A stretch of 64,000 bases of DNA from Ypsolopha sequella (GCA_934047225.1 OW203988.1:3692229-3756228); one strand, 5' to 3'. Shown: positions 22,991 through 33,850, counted from the stretch's first letter. Made by a program: numbers and translations. Notes: a model not told the origin generated them from the letters alone.

Positions 22991-23099
22991 TGTCGGTTTG
23001 TTGTATTGTTGATTACTATACTGATTTAGGGTGCCCATTTTATGTACAGTGACCCATAGTTACAAGTTGTTGCTAAAGATTCGATTACAAAGAAAATAT

Positions 23100-24420
23100 G
23101 ACGTCACCACGACTAGGACTTAAGGCGACGCCGCGAAGAATTGGCACTTTTTGGAGTTATTTTCCTACGTTCAGTAAGAAGCTACTATTTTGATAAATTA
23201 GTATAACATTTTTAGGAACCTTTTTCTAGATTTCTGTTATACAGAAACGCGATTAAAAATGTTTGACTCATTAGAAATAATCATTAAGAGGGGAATAATA
23301 AAACGAGCGAATAAAAAAAACTTAGCGACCGATGATGAGATAGACACTGTTTTAATAACTTGAGCGGTATGAATTTGAGTAAGCGAAAAATTAACTAAAC
23401 TGAAGACGAATATTGATTAATTATAAAATCCAGATCGAGTTTACAAAAAGTGGGCTGTAAATAATCCATTTTGCATACTATATGTTTAAGCGTGATGCGC
23501 AATGATATTCTAATATCATTGGTGATGCGACTTAATAACTAAGTGAGCGGCTAGAAATACAGAGCGGGCAAATTCAACATAGAGACGATTTTTAAAATTG
23601 AGGTTCTCGGAACGAGCTACTAAAAAGTTCTTCTAGTAATTTTTTTTATTATATATATTTTAAAAAAATTGTCTGTCTCCCTGAATCGGTCCCTCTTGCA
23701 CTGCGCGTTTTTCCGCTTGGAGTCACACTGCCCGTTGATTACTTGATACCTTAAGACGCTACGGAAAAAAAATCGACACTTTACATATCTACTTCAGTAA
23801 ATAATGTATTATTTTGATAAAATAGTATATTATTTTTGGAATCTTTTTCTAGGGATCTGTTAAACAGAAACGCGATTGGAGAAATTCGGCTCGATAGAAA
23901 TATTTATTGAAATGAGGTCTTTTTTGAAACCAATTCTCCTGGTTTGACAATTTAGAATGACATATGGGCTGCAGTTATATTTTATTAGATGGGTTTTAAC
24001 AGTATCTCAGACCTGCCCCTCTATTGTATCTTATTGTATCTTTAGTTGCCAACTGGACTGGGTGCCTATCATCAGAAACATAGATAATAACTGAACTTTC
24101 AAAATTGCCTTTAGTAGGTATTGAACTATTCACGAACTATGACGTCACTTCAAGTGCGAACATATCCTTGGACAATAATTGGAATTCGATAGTATATCTA
24201 TGTTTTTAATTATAGGCACCCAGTCTAGATGGTAACTAAAGATACATAATAGGCCCTCAGGTTAAACGAAATTTTGATAGCATCTTTAGTACATTTTATA
24301 ATAATAAAAAACCGACTTTTTTGCTACTTTTCCACGAATCCGTCCCTCTCGCACTGAGGGTTTTTTCGCATATTGTGTAACAGGGACGCTAAAACTTTAC
24401 TTTAAATGGGCACCAGTGAT
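23100..24420. repeat. diverged tandem duplication, about 640-bp unit
   Basis: Blocks near 23160-23290 (tactattttgataaattagt, cagaaacgcgatt) recur at 23800-23885 in the same order. The block atcggtccctcttgcactg (23695) recurs as atccgtccctctcgcactg (24341). The offset is 630-660 bp, and the second unit carries a MITE at 24034-24247. Confidence 0.55.
24034..24247. mobile_element. MITE with terminal inverted repeats
   Basis: Left arm tgtatctttagttgccaact / ggactgggtgcctat; right arm ataggcacccagtc / tggtaactaaagataca. About 214 bp, inside the second unit of the 640-bp duplication. Confidence 0.7.
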
Positions 24421-24609
24421 TCTAACATGAGCCTCTAGCGCTCATTCTGAGACGACGTCACACGTCGTTCTGTCATACTTGCTCTTCCGCATGACGACAA
24501 ACGCGCTATATGCGTGACCAGCAGGACAGAAATACGCAATGTAGGTATACGATGCACATGGCGCCTGCGTAGAAAACATCTCAGTTCAGTACCTATGTAC
24601 TAATCACTA

Positions 24610-25442
24610 CAGTAGAGACACTGAGTGATGGCGCCTATGACGTTTAAATGCCTGCAAAGTATCGTAATTATTTATAAGCAAATGTGAATAAAAAAATATA
24701 ATACTTCATTGTTGATAGTGATGTACTACTTTTTTCGGTTATTATTTTTCGATTTGAATGTTGCTTTATTGTGCAATAGAATTCGTGTAGAAACAAAGAT
24801 TTTTTTTTTTTAAAGTTTCTCATTTTTTATAGGTCGTGTTTGAGGTCGCCAAGTTACGCAATAATATTTAATTAAAAACAAAACAATGACGAAGTTAAAC
24901 TAAACGAAAATAAGTGATAGTAAAATACTTTTTTCGATTTAGATATTTAAACATCTCTTGGGGGCCCCGCCGCAGTGGCGTGCACAGAACTTTTTGCTGG
25001 AAAAGCAAACAATTGGTCAAGAACAACAATAAAAAAAATATAAAAAAATTTAAATATCACTTTGAAAAAAAAAAGTTTGTATAGGAAATTTTCACTCTAG
25101 GGTAGACATTGTCTACCCTGGCGTCATACAAATTTTTTTTTTTCAAAGTGATATTTAAATTTTTTTATATTTTTTTTATTGTTGTTCTTGACCAATTGTT
25201 TGCTTTTCCAGCAAAAAGTTCTGTGCACGCCACTGGGCCCCGGGGCACTACACCGCAAAGCCCTCCGATAGCTACGCCACTGGGTTTGGCACATTTTGCT
25301 TTTGTATCATTATGTTGAATGTTGAATGACGTGTCTAATGTTGAGTAAACTCACACTTGATTTTTATTTTTAACCGAAATTTGAAATGTACCTCATCACT
25401 AAATGCAGCTGTCATAAGTGCCATCACTCAGTGGCCCTACTT
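24610..25442 (-). mobile_element. non-autonomous DNA transposon (family C), inverted copy with nested hairpin
   Basis: Reverse-oriented copy of the 9970-10518 element, with the same terminal repeat (cagtagagacactgagtgat at the left, atcactcagtggccctactt at the right). It is interrupted by a 263-bp palindrome at 24973-25235. Subtracting the insert gives about 560 bp, close to the uninterrupted 549 bp. Confidence 0.8.
24973..25235. mobile_element. near-perfect palindromic MITE, nested (hAT-like)
   Basis: Arms begin cagtggcgtgcacagaactt and end with the exact complement. The flanks ggccccgc on the left (24963-24970) and ggccccgg on the right look like an 8-bp target duplication with two extra bases. 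The uninterrupted sequence in the other copy of the host (complement of 10158-10172) gives the empty site. Confidence 0.8.
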
Positions 25443-25449
25443 TATGTGC

Positions 25450-26090
25450 TAAATTTCAACAATACCTACTGTCATGGTTCAGGCTGCAGTATTAGTTGCA
25501 AAAAGTAAGTACCTAACTAAACTTCGTAAAAACAATGATAAAATATAGCTAACATCCACAGGCGCCGGGAGGAGTGTGCAAGGGTCGTGGAGAAAAATAC
25601 CCAAAAATTAGAAATATTATAACATTTAAACTTATTTTTCAAAACTCTGACTTGACGTGATGAAAATACTCAAACGTACTTGTATACGTATTTGTTCCTG
25701 TAATTATAGGAATGCAAAAAAGTATTAATATCTTATAATTTTTAAGTAAATAGGTAGATGCACCGCCTGACAATAGTCCTGCCAGCGCCCATGACAGCCA
25801 ACATCCCAGTTCGGATCTCCTCAATCTCCGCAAATTCAGAAAATCAGCTATTGAGGTATTAATGACGATTACAATTTTTTTATTTAGTCAACCGTATACT
25901 TCGTTCGAGGCTCAGGGAGTACTACAACAAGCAACTTCTAAACGAGCCCAATCACTTTAACACCCAACATGCGATTCACACATAACTGAAGTTACAAACT
26001 TCATTTAGCAGCTAAATAATGCCCATAGATACCGTCGACCGCTGGTCTGACTATGGAGCTGTGGATACCGGCAGGGCGGGGCGAAGCGGG
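25450..26090. other. intergenic, nothing firmly recognised
   Basis: Short frames only. A GC-richer patch at 26030-26095 may be LINE-derived, but no domain can be named. Confidence 0.35.
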
Positions 26091-26095
26091 ATACT

Positions 26096-26365
26096 AGTGA
26101 AAACATAACAAAACATGAAAATCATAAATAGCCTTCCAAGAGAGTTACAAAAATGGTATTTTAATTAAAATAATTTTATGATCAAACTTAAAAACTACTT
26201 TTTAGAATGTAGTGACTTCAGCTACATGCTGTACAATAATTAGTAAGCTAATGTAACTTATTTGAAACGTGTTAACGTAGAACTCACTATCTGTAGATAT
26301 ACATTCGTGGTTTACGTGATTTGTTGTAAATGTAATTTGTATAATTTGTTCAATAAACATGATAA
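26096..26365 (+). pseudogene. LINE 3'-end remnant (probable)
   Basis: One frame gives KIINSLPRELQK, then an interrupted region, then FMIKLKNYFLE and a stop. This pattern is seen at the C-terminal end of CR1/jockey-type LINE ORF2. It is followed by AATAAA and an A-rich tail. Frame breaks show it is dead. Confidence 0.4.
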
Positions 26366-27625
26366 AAAAAAACAAAATGACAAAATGTGTGTGCAGCGCT
26401 GATTTTCAGTTTGTTCCGTTTTCATGTTCTGCGTTTCATCAAATATTTCTTTTACCGTATGTGGTTTCCCTGTCTGTAATAGGTCTATTGAGTTCTATTA
26501 TTATCACTAATACAATAGGTAATCAAATCAGGCAAAATCGTTGCTCGAGTCCTTTACGTTGGGCAAAATCTATGGAAATCGGTAAAAGACGAATGACTTA
26601 TAAATATTACCATAGACTAACTATTACGAGTAATACACGTTAGTCTATGATAATATCACGCAACTGCTTGTGACCACTCTCCCAGGCCCACTGTCATAAC
26701 GTTATACTATATATAATCTCTATACTAATCAATGACTAAGTTTCCTTAGTCTGAGATACTAATACCTCGCCCTACTCCACGTGTTTTATTGCTGCGCCTG
26801 ATTCGTCAGGTTCTAACACTGACAGCAGGATAGCGTATTCAATTACAATAGAGATGGCATTAGAAACCGTGTCGCGACCCCTAGTTTCTGAACGCGGCCC
26901 TGTTGCGAGATTTTGCCCTTGACTGCATGGTTTTGACATGAATGAAACGTTTCGAGGAGAAAAACGTAAAATATAGTAGATATTAGGTCTATATTCATTA
27001 TTCTTATTCTCTAAGGTATATCCATATTTCTGCTTCAGCGAGCAGTTTGCGGCGGTACAGTAAGTGATGGCGCGAAATACCGCTGCATATTCTGGCTGCG
27101 ATAAAATAAGGAGTTGAAAACATTTGGTTAGAACTTGAAACATACAGCAGATATCATCATGGATGTACAAGAAGGGGGATGGTTAGGGAGGCTTTATACC
27201 AGAAAAAAAATATCCTTTGTACTTAATTTGTACAAAAATATATATTAGATTATTATGTTAATTAATATTACATTTTGGTTAAAATTAGCACATTATTTTT
27301 TGTTAGCATTAACGCTACCCTTTTTATCTTTAACATCTTTTTCATTCCACCCAAAGGTTGCCTGGAATTGCTATTAGCAATAAGTGCCGCCTTTGTGCAC
27401 AATGCCTGTCTTTTACCAGAAAATGTGTTGTAAATTATGTTTGTAAAGGTACAAAAAGTGTAATAAATAATAAAAAAATTATCGAAGCTGTAATAAAACA
27501 AACTAGATTGACAAAACCTATCTTCATCATCCAATTGTTTTTATTAAAATACCAATTTACGAGTAGCATGTCTATTGAAAGGTAATTTATGTTTCCGAGG
27601 TATATAATGTAGTTATAGAATTCAA
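26365..27625. other. intergenic, nothing firmly recognised
   Basis: A minus-strand open frame at 26772-27170 has no recognisable domain and no convincing splice context. I do not annotate it as a gene. Confidence 0.3.
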
Positions 27626-27630
27626 GGAAT

Positions 27631-27894
27631 CATGGGCGCCGTTAGTAGTTTCATTAGGGGCGTGTGTTCTGCCTATGCATTATATGATTTAAATTCTTTT
27701 TTGTATCCTCATAATTATGGGAACAAATACCTACTTACAAAATAATGTACGTTTGGGCATTAACGTCACATCAATTTAAGTCACGTTCTTTTATAAAATA
27801 TTTCTTTTCATTTTGATTTTATTGCTTTTTTTTTGTTTTTTCTAAGACAGGAAGGTGCAAGTGCACCCCTTTGCACCTCCTTCCCGGCGCCCAA
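27631..27894. mobile_element. MITE with catgggcgcc / ggcgccc ends, copy 1
   Basis: Ends catgggcgccg and cggcgccca bracket an AT-rich interior. It shares ggtgcaagtgcacccct near the right end with the better-preserved copy at 31920-32197. Confidence 0.6.
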
Positions 27895-27985
27895 GAGGAA
27901 TTTTTAAAAACTCTCAGATCGCCTCTGGTGTATCCAGACTGTATTCTGTGCTCGGGGTTGGAGGAATCGGGGGTACGCAGTATCA

Positions 27986-28136
27986 GGAGCCGTATTTTTG
28001 AATCCTTCGGTTTCAATTGACGTGCGAAAGTATATACCCATCTCACGTAGCACATCAGAACTTGTCATTTGCAAGATGAGACAGGTATATATTTTCGCAC
28101 GCGAATTGAAAAAGAATGATTCAAAAATACGGCTCC
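27986..28136. mobile_element. palindromic MITE
   Basis: Arms ggagccgtatttttgaatcc and ggattcaaaaatacggctcc-type complement (with small gaps). The inner cgtgcgaaa/ttttcgcacg pairs too. Confidence 0.7.
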
Positions 28137-28280
28137 AGAACGGTAACAGATCACTTCAGAATTGAGATGACTTCACGCACGCCTTCTGTACTGGTGAATG
28201 ACAACAATCTATTTGGTGGGAAGAAAAAGTTATAATTGTCAGGATATTAGTACAAAAAAGTTTGCTTTGCAGCACTGATT

Positions 28281-28329
28281 TTCGAATAATATCCGAATGT
28301 GAGCGACTCACATTCGGGTATTATTCGAA
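28281..28329. repeat. short near-perfect hairpin, 23-bp arms and 3-nt loop
   Basis: The left arm ttcgaataatatccgaatgt+gag pairs with 28307-28329 with a single mismatch around the loop cga. No terminator role is expected in an animal genome. It may be a microsatellite-like palindrome or a MITE core. Confidence 0.75.
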
Positions 28330-28334
28330 TATAC

Positions 28335-29097
28335 AAAATAAATACTCAATATACAAAATAAATGAAATTCTGTCAAAAGTTTTGAACCCCTGAATCTACC
28401 TAGCTCCAGTTACTCTACAATCCACCCTGGACGTGGATGAAGAGCGAACATTTCTCTAATGGAGCGCACTTTAGAGCCATTTTCCCGTGAACTTAGTGCT
28501 ACAAACGCGGAATTAACATGTTCAACTTTTCACCCGACGGACAGCCGATAATCGCCCTAACGATGTCGTTATAGATGCAGATGGCATACTTCTGACAGCG
28601 GTTTCTGCGGTTCTGACAAACACATACTACGGGAATTTTAATTGAAGTTATAAGGGCGGGGTCAAAAATAACCCTCTATTTAATTTTTGGGTATAAAGGT
28701 TACTAGGACCACATATCCTGAGATTTCCTGACATCTTACGTGTTGGCGACCAAAATGTTATGTTTGGAAAATTGTAATGGTTGTGTAAATAATTATCCAT
28801 TAAGATATCAAAACACAAATTTCTGTCTATCTATGAACGCATCACGCAAAACTACTGGACGGATTTTCAAAAGTTTTGGTGTTTGGGCAATGCCGTGCCC
28901 CCAGATGATTATTTATCAAAGGTCAGTTTTCTAAAATATCATACAACATCCAAGCTGGGAGTCTGGGAGTCTGGAATTTATTCTTTTAGTTGTTACATAT
29001 TTACTTACATTTTAGATAAATTTGAGGGAAAAAACATTTCATGCTTCGAAATTAAAATTCAAATATATTTAAATTAAATTTTAGCCAAATTTTTATT
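28335..29097. other. intergenic, nothing recognised
   Basis: Short frames only. No repeat shared with the rest of the window was noticed. Confidence 0.35.
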
Positions 29098-29340
29098 TTT
29101 TAGGGTACCGTACCTCAAAATGAAAAAACGGAACCCTTAAAGGATCACTTTGTTGTCCGTCTGTTTATATGTCTGTCTATCTGTGTGCCTGCCTATCTGT
29201 CTGTCTGTCTGTATGTTTGTCTGTCAAGACCCTATTCGAGCTTCTTATGAGATATCAAGTTGAAACTGATACCTCTTATAGAAATCTACGGCTTCATGGT
29301 GCTGTAAAAAAATCAGGTTTCTAACTCAACGCGAAAAAAA

Positions 29341-30348
29341 GTTATTGCACTTTACATAACCAATTTCATACAAATGTTGACACTCGCAAGCAACGACCTA
29401 AATAAAAGTTTAGTTATTGCACTTTACATAACCAATTTCATACAAATGTTGACACTCGCAAGCAACGACCTAAATAAAATGTTAGTTATTGCACTTTACA
29501 TAACCAATTTCATACAAATGTTGACACTCGCAAGCAACGACCTAAATAAAAGTTTAGTTATTGCACTTTACATAACCAATTTCATACAAATGTTGACACT
29601 CGCAAGCAACGACCTAAATAAAAGTTTAGTTATTGCACTTTACATAACCAATTTCATACAAATGTTGACACTCGCAAGCAACGACCTAAATAAAAGTTTA
29701 GTTATTGCACTTTACATAACCAATTTCATACAAATGTTGACACTCGCAAGCAACGACCTAAATAAAAGTTTAGTTATTGCACTTTACATAACCAATTTCA
29801 TACAAATGTTGACACTCGCAAGCAACGACCTAAATAAAAGTTTAGTTATTGCACTTTACATAACCAATTTCATACAAATGTTGACACTCGCAAGCAACGA
29901 CCTAAATAAAAGTTTAGTTATTGCACTTTACATAACCAATTTCATACAAATGTTGACACTCGCAAGCAACGACCTAAATAAAAGTTTAGTTATTGCACTT
30001 TACATAACCAATTTCATACAAATGTTGACACTCGCAAGCAACGACCTAAACAAAAGTTTAGTTATTGCACTTTACATAACCAATTTCATACAAATGTTGA
30101 CACTCGCAAGCAACGACCTAAATAAAAGTTTAGTTATTGCACTTTACATAACCAATTTCATACAAATGTTGACACTCGCAAGCAACGACCTAAATAAAAG
30201 TTTAGTTATTGCACTTTACATAACCAATTTCATACAAATGTTGACACTCGCAAGCAACGACCTAAATAAAATTTTAGTTATTGCACTTTACATAACCAAT
30301 TTCATACAAATGTTGACACTCGCAAGCAACGACCTAAATAAAAGTTTA
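29341..30348. repeat. tandem repeat, 72-bp unit, 14 copies
   Basis: The unit runs gttattgcactttacataac ... gcaagcaacgacctaaataa ... tta. The copies are almost identical; the few variants are at 29479-29482 (aaaatgtta), one aacaaaag near 30051, and aaaatttta near 30271. As 72 is a multiple of 3, one frame is open through the whole array (a 24-residue unit, starting MLTLASNDLNK). It is flanked on both sides by normal sequence of the host repeat, so it arose by in-place amplification. Confidence 0.95.
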
Positions 30349-30390
30349 GTTCGTTGCTCGCAAGGGAATCAAAACCTTCCCAGTTGACGT

Positions 30391-30489
30391 ACCCTGCGTT
30401 CCGAAATAGAATTACATCGCTAAAATCGATTACGAAAGTATGAAGTGAATGGCTTATGATCCATTGTAATTCTATTTCGGACCGCAGGG
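30391..30489. mobile_element. palindromic MITE nested in the 29098-31116 element
   Basis: Arms accctgcgttccgaaataga and its complement tctatttcggaccgcaggg, about 99 bp overall. Confidence 0.7.
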
Positions 30490-30739
30490 CTAGAAACTTG
30501 AAACTTCGTTCACAGGTACGAGTAAGTCTTATAGGTCTTACGCATAGGAAAGAATCTGAAAATTACAAATATTTCATTATGTAGGAAGTTGGTCAACGAC
30601 GTTGTTGACCAACTTAATTTTAGACCCTTCAGATATACATAGAGTTTTTAAGTTAAGTTGGCCCTAATAACTACAAGTGGAATTAATTACCATAATGTTT
30701 TAGGGTTCCGTACCCGTATTGTGTGATGATACGGAACCG

Positions 30740-31069
30740 GAGGACTACTTCTTACTTGGAGACCCCCTCGGAGTAATTCGGGGGAGAGTAAGAGGACAGC
30801 TCACAGGCAAAAAACCAGGACCACCAAAAACCATGCCTGGTACCGATGGATGGCGGTATATCCATCCCTAATAGCCGGGCCTTATATGGAACAGACTGGT
30901 GACGGGCAGCGGCGTCACTGGTGCGAGGGTTCCGGCACCGCGCTCACGAACCCGACTGCCCAGCGTGTGTGAGTATGGGCAATTCTTCCACCGCCGGGAG
31001 TGGCAAAGTCCTGGAAAGGCTTATGTCCAGCAGTGGACGAACTAGGCTGATGGATGGATGGATGGATGG
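30740..31069 (+). mobile_element. RTE-tailed short retroposon with 9-bp target duplication
   Basis: A non-coding 330-bp unit ending ccagcagtggacgaactagg + ctgatggatggatgg, flanked by acggaaccg on both sides (30731-30739, 31070-31078). The duplicated site is the 'ggaaccgt' motif of the host repeat. Copies in reverse orientation lie at 42575-42946 and 58333-58612. The 3' end matches the RTE LINE fragment at 13380-13590, which likely supplied the machinery. Confidence 0.8.
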
Positions 31070-31390
31070 ACGGAACCGTTTGTGCACGAGTCCGACTTGC
31101 ACTTAGCCGGTTTTTTATCACATTTCTATATTTTTATTTCTACATTTTTGCATGTTTGTAATATTAGAAAAGCAAAACACCGTGCTTTATTGTTCTGTTC
31201 TATTAATTTGAGATTTTTTTATCTTTTGCCAAAAAGAAATATCGCCACTGATGCCGATAGGGTCCGAAATGTATTTTTCTTTTTTCTTTTTTTGAAGAAA
31301 TTACATATTGATAAACCTATATTATATTGAAATTATACATGAAGATATTATTAATTAAAAAAAATGTAATATAAGCATTATATTACTTAT

Positions 31391-31860
31391 ATTCTAAGGC
31401 CTCGTCCACACTAAAAGCCTAGCGCGGATGCGGATGCGACGATGGCGACGGGCACGAAAAATCAAACATATTCAACAGCCCCGGCCGCCACCGTTGCGTC
31501 CATATAGTGTAGAGCAAGGGTCTTCAACCCGCGGCTCTCGGGCCGCATGCGGCCCGCCGGGACATTTTTTGCGGCCCTCAGAAGCTAAGGAAATTTTCAT
31601 CTATTCTGTAAGACATTTTTAATTCACTTGTTTGGTTTTAAATTATTGTTGAGGTGGTATGTTTACGTGCGGCAATGTGCGGCCCTTTGACAGACCTGGA
31701 ATAGATTATTGGCCCACCAGCTAAAAAAGGTTGAAGACCCCTGATGTAGAGCGTAGTGTAGTGTCTAAGGCGGACGCCTAGTGCGACGACGACGGGCTCC
31801 GAACGTGCCTGAGCTAGATAGCGCGCGTAGTTTTCAAAGTGCCTAAGCAGTGAGCGACCC
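31391..31860. repeat. GC-rich dispersed repeat split by a hAT MITE
   Basis: 'ggcctcgtccacactaa' / 'tagtgtctaaggcggacgcc' parts lie on either side of the hAT-like insertion at 31516-31744. The duplicated tgtagagc shows that they were continuous before. The family ends are uncertain. Confidence 0.5.
31516..31744. mobile_element. hAT-like MITE with exact 8-bp target duplication
   Basis: Ends aagggtcttcaacccgcgg and ggttgaagacccctga are inverted repeats (CAGGGGTCTTCAACC-type). tgtagagc is duplicated at 31508-31515 and 31745-31752. The interior has ggccgcatgcggcccgc and tgcggcccttt. No transposase. 229 bp. Confidence 0.85.
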
Positions 31861-31919
31861 ATGGACAAAGTCTATGGAGCGACCACAATGCGCGGTTGGC
31901 GGGTGTATCAAACCAGTTT

Positions 31920-32197
31920 CATGGGCGCCGCAGGATTATTGTCAGGGGGGGCATCTACTCATAAATTATATGCTACGAATAATAAAAATAATTACTACTA
32001 TTCGTAGATTATATGATATAATACTTATTTGCATCCCTAGAATTATAAAACAAGAAAATTATAATACGTTTGGGTATTTACCTCAATCAAGTCACTTTCT
32101 TTATTTTATATGTACCTTTTTTTGTGTAGTTTTCTCCAAGTCAGGGAGGTGCAAGTGCACCCCTTGCATCCCCCTCTCGGCGGCGCGGCGCCCATGA
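31920..32197. mobile_element. MITE with catgggcgcc ends, copy 2
   Basis: Ends catgggcgccgcagg and ggcgcggcgcccatg, flanked by accagttt / accagttc (an 8-bp duplication with one mismatch). An internal palindrome of tactattcgtag type occurs near 31985. The 8-bp duplication suggests hAT mobilisation. Confidence 0.7.
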
Positions 32198-32199
32198 CC

Positions 32200-33040
32200 A
32201 GTTCTGTTTACAATTATACGAACTACACACGTATAGGTATTTTTTTAGGTGGCCAAATATAGAATAATTTTGTGCTCCAGCATTACCGACTTACTAACCC
32301 AAATCTTTGGTCTATAAATTTAAAATTGTATTTTTCTTAACGCCATCTGTGTAAAGTAGTACGAACAATGTTTGTAACACTTGCATTGCGTGACTACGTC
32401 TTGAACTGCGCGCCTTTTTTCATTCCGTAGCTTCAATGAAGATGGCGCTGTATGTATTACAAAACAAAATGCCTGTCTACTCATGGAAAAAATACTTTTG
32501 TATAAAATACTAGGACTAATTTTATTATTATACCTTTTTAATTGTTCATAAAAAAAACGGAAAATTAAAATTATTTTGAACCGATACAAAATGATGGTGA
32601 TGAATAATGTTTTTCATTTTAATAAATTGATCGGTAATTCGTAAATTGATTGAGTTCTAAATTCGAAATGCATTCGAAAAAAAACTATAAAAGCGTAACA
32701 TGAAGGTATAAAAAAGTATGAAAATAACAGATTTACATTGTGTTATGTTATGAGTTTATGATTATAAACATAGATAATACACCATAAATGACTTACCATA
32801 AATGACATAAATTTGGGATCTAAAAAGGCCGACTTGGGTGAATCATAAAATGATTTGAAAGTAGGATATAGAGTCAGTTTTTTCACGCGTGCAAAAGAGA
32901 CGGCATTAGAACAGAATCATAACATGATTCATCCAAAGCGGTCTTTTTATTAGAGAACTTTTCGCCACTACTGTTTGAATTGAAACATATACCGAAAATA
33001 GTGTTGTTACCACATACTCGTAAAATCGATTATTTTTATG
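32200..33040. other. AT-rich intergenic, nothing recognised
   Basis: Short frames only. Confidence 0.35.
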
Positions 33041-33212
33041 TTAGGGCCTATTTTTCAATTGCCAGATAAAATTTGTTCGTAGGAATAAACTATATCGATT
33101 TCATAAAGCAAAAGGTGTTAGAGTGAAACCAACGTAGCTTATGAATAGGAATAAATTTTTCAACACATTGGCTCAAAAAATGCATTTACAAAGCCTGTAT
33201 ACCATTATTCGA

Positions 33213-33330
33213 AAGTTAAACATTACGCACCATACAATGGACCTTGCGGTAAAATAGGTACTCTCACCTAAGTACCTATTTTACCGCATCCTCCGTTGTA
33301 TAGCGCCGTGCGTATCCTTTACGGTTTTTT
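33213..33330. repeat. hairpin inside the 33041-34116 element
   Basis: tgcggtaaaataggtactct pairs with agtacctattttaccgca. The outer blocks acgcaccatacaatgg and ccgttgtatagcgccgtgcg pair with one small bulge. Confidence 0.7.
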
Positions 33331-33620
33331 TTTTAATTTCCATAAAAAATATATAAGAATTCCACCAAGAAGTTTCACATTACGGGAATAAATAAGCTGA
33401 ATGACCGATACTCCTTGGAAGCGCTTTTGCTCAATACGTCTGTCTCACTTTAATACTAAAGAGAAAATGAAACGAAAGATGTAGTTCTAATTTTCACCAC
33501 ATGCACGTGGCGCCATTGGCATTGCAAATGCGCGCCATTTTAGTTAACCCATTTTCATATCAGATTAGAAACGTCAAAGATTGTTTGTTGCGACTTACCG
33601 AATAATAAACAAAATAATAA

Positions 33621-33850
33621 TATGAATTCAAGTGACGAATCCGATATTAATATGGAATCTACTCCACCCACCTGATATCATGAATGAGGCGCAAATTGCA
33701 GAAAATGGTCTGTTGCTGCCAAAATCGCGAGAGCGCTATTTAATGACTTACAATAATTTTATATCATGGAAGACTCGAAGAAATACTCAATCATTCTCTG
33801 AAAATGTTTTGATGGCTTACTTCAATGAATTACTTTCTTTCCAAGAGTAG
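33621..33850 (+). pseudogene. frameshifted N-terminal fragment of a tyrosine-recombinase (Crypton-like) protein
   Basis: An ATG at 33621 opens an acidic leader (MNSSDESDINMESTPPT) that stops at a TGA. A +1 frame then continues with AENGLLLPKSRERYLMTYNN and SFSENVLMAYFNELLSFQE before a stop. The pattern 'LLP.KSRERY..TY..F..WK......SFSENVL.AYF.EL' is the N-terminal core-binding region seen in Crypton-derived tyrosine-recombinase proteins of insects. The catalytic domain (R..H.R..Y) is absent. At most 75 residues remain and the frame is broken, so this is a relic. The family call rests on pattern memory. Confidence 0.5.

Larger units (their letters stand above)
29098..31116 (-). mobile_element. 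long member of the 'agggttccgtacc...actcgcacttggccgg' family with three nested or amplified parts
   Basis: Begins tttagggtaccgtacctcaa with the family's tgtccgtctgt-type tract, and ends gagtccgacttgcacttagc + cggtttttt. Inside lie a 72-bp x14 array (29341-30348), a palindromic MITE (30391-30489) and a short retroposon (30740-31069). Orientation follows the 'accggcc' end being the left end in the clean copy. Related elements: 42303-43053, 46199-46925, 48022-48580, 15931-16208, 8475-9044. Confidence 0.7.

Noticed and set aside
26772..27170. 132-residue minus-strand frame as a possible exon
   Set aside because: No domain, non-coding-like composition in the second half, and no consistent splice signals or neighbours.
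29374..30387. 337-codon ATG-started open frame made of 24-residue repeats
   Set aside because: It lies entirely in a 72-bp tandem array inside a non-coding repeat. The frame stays open only because the unit length is a multiple of three and the unit lacks stops in that frame.
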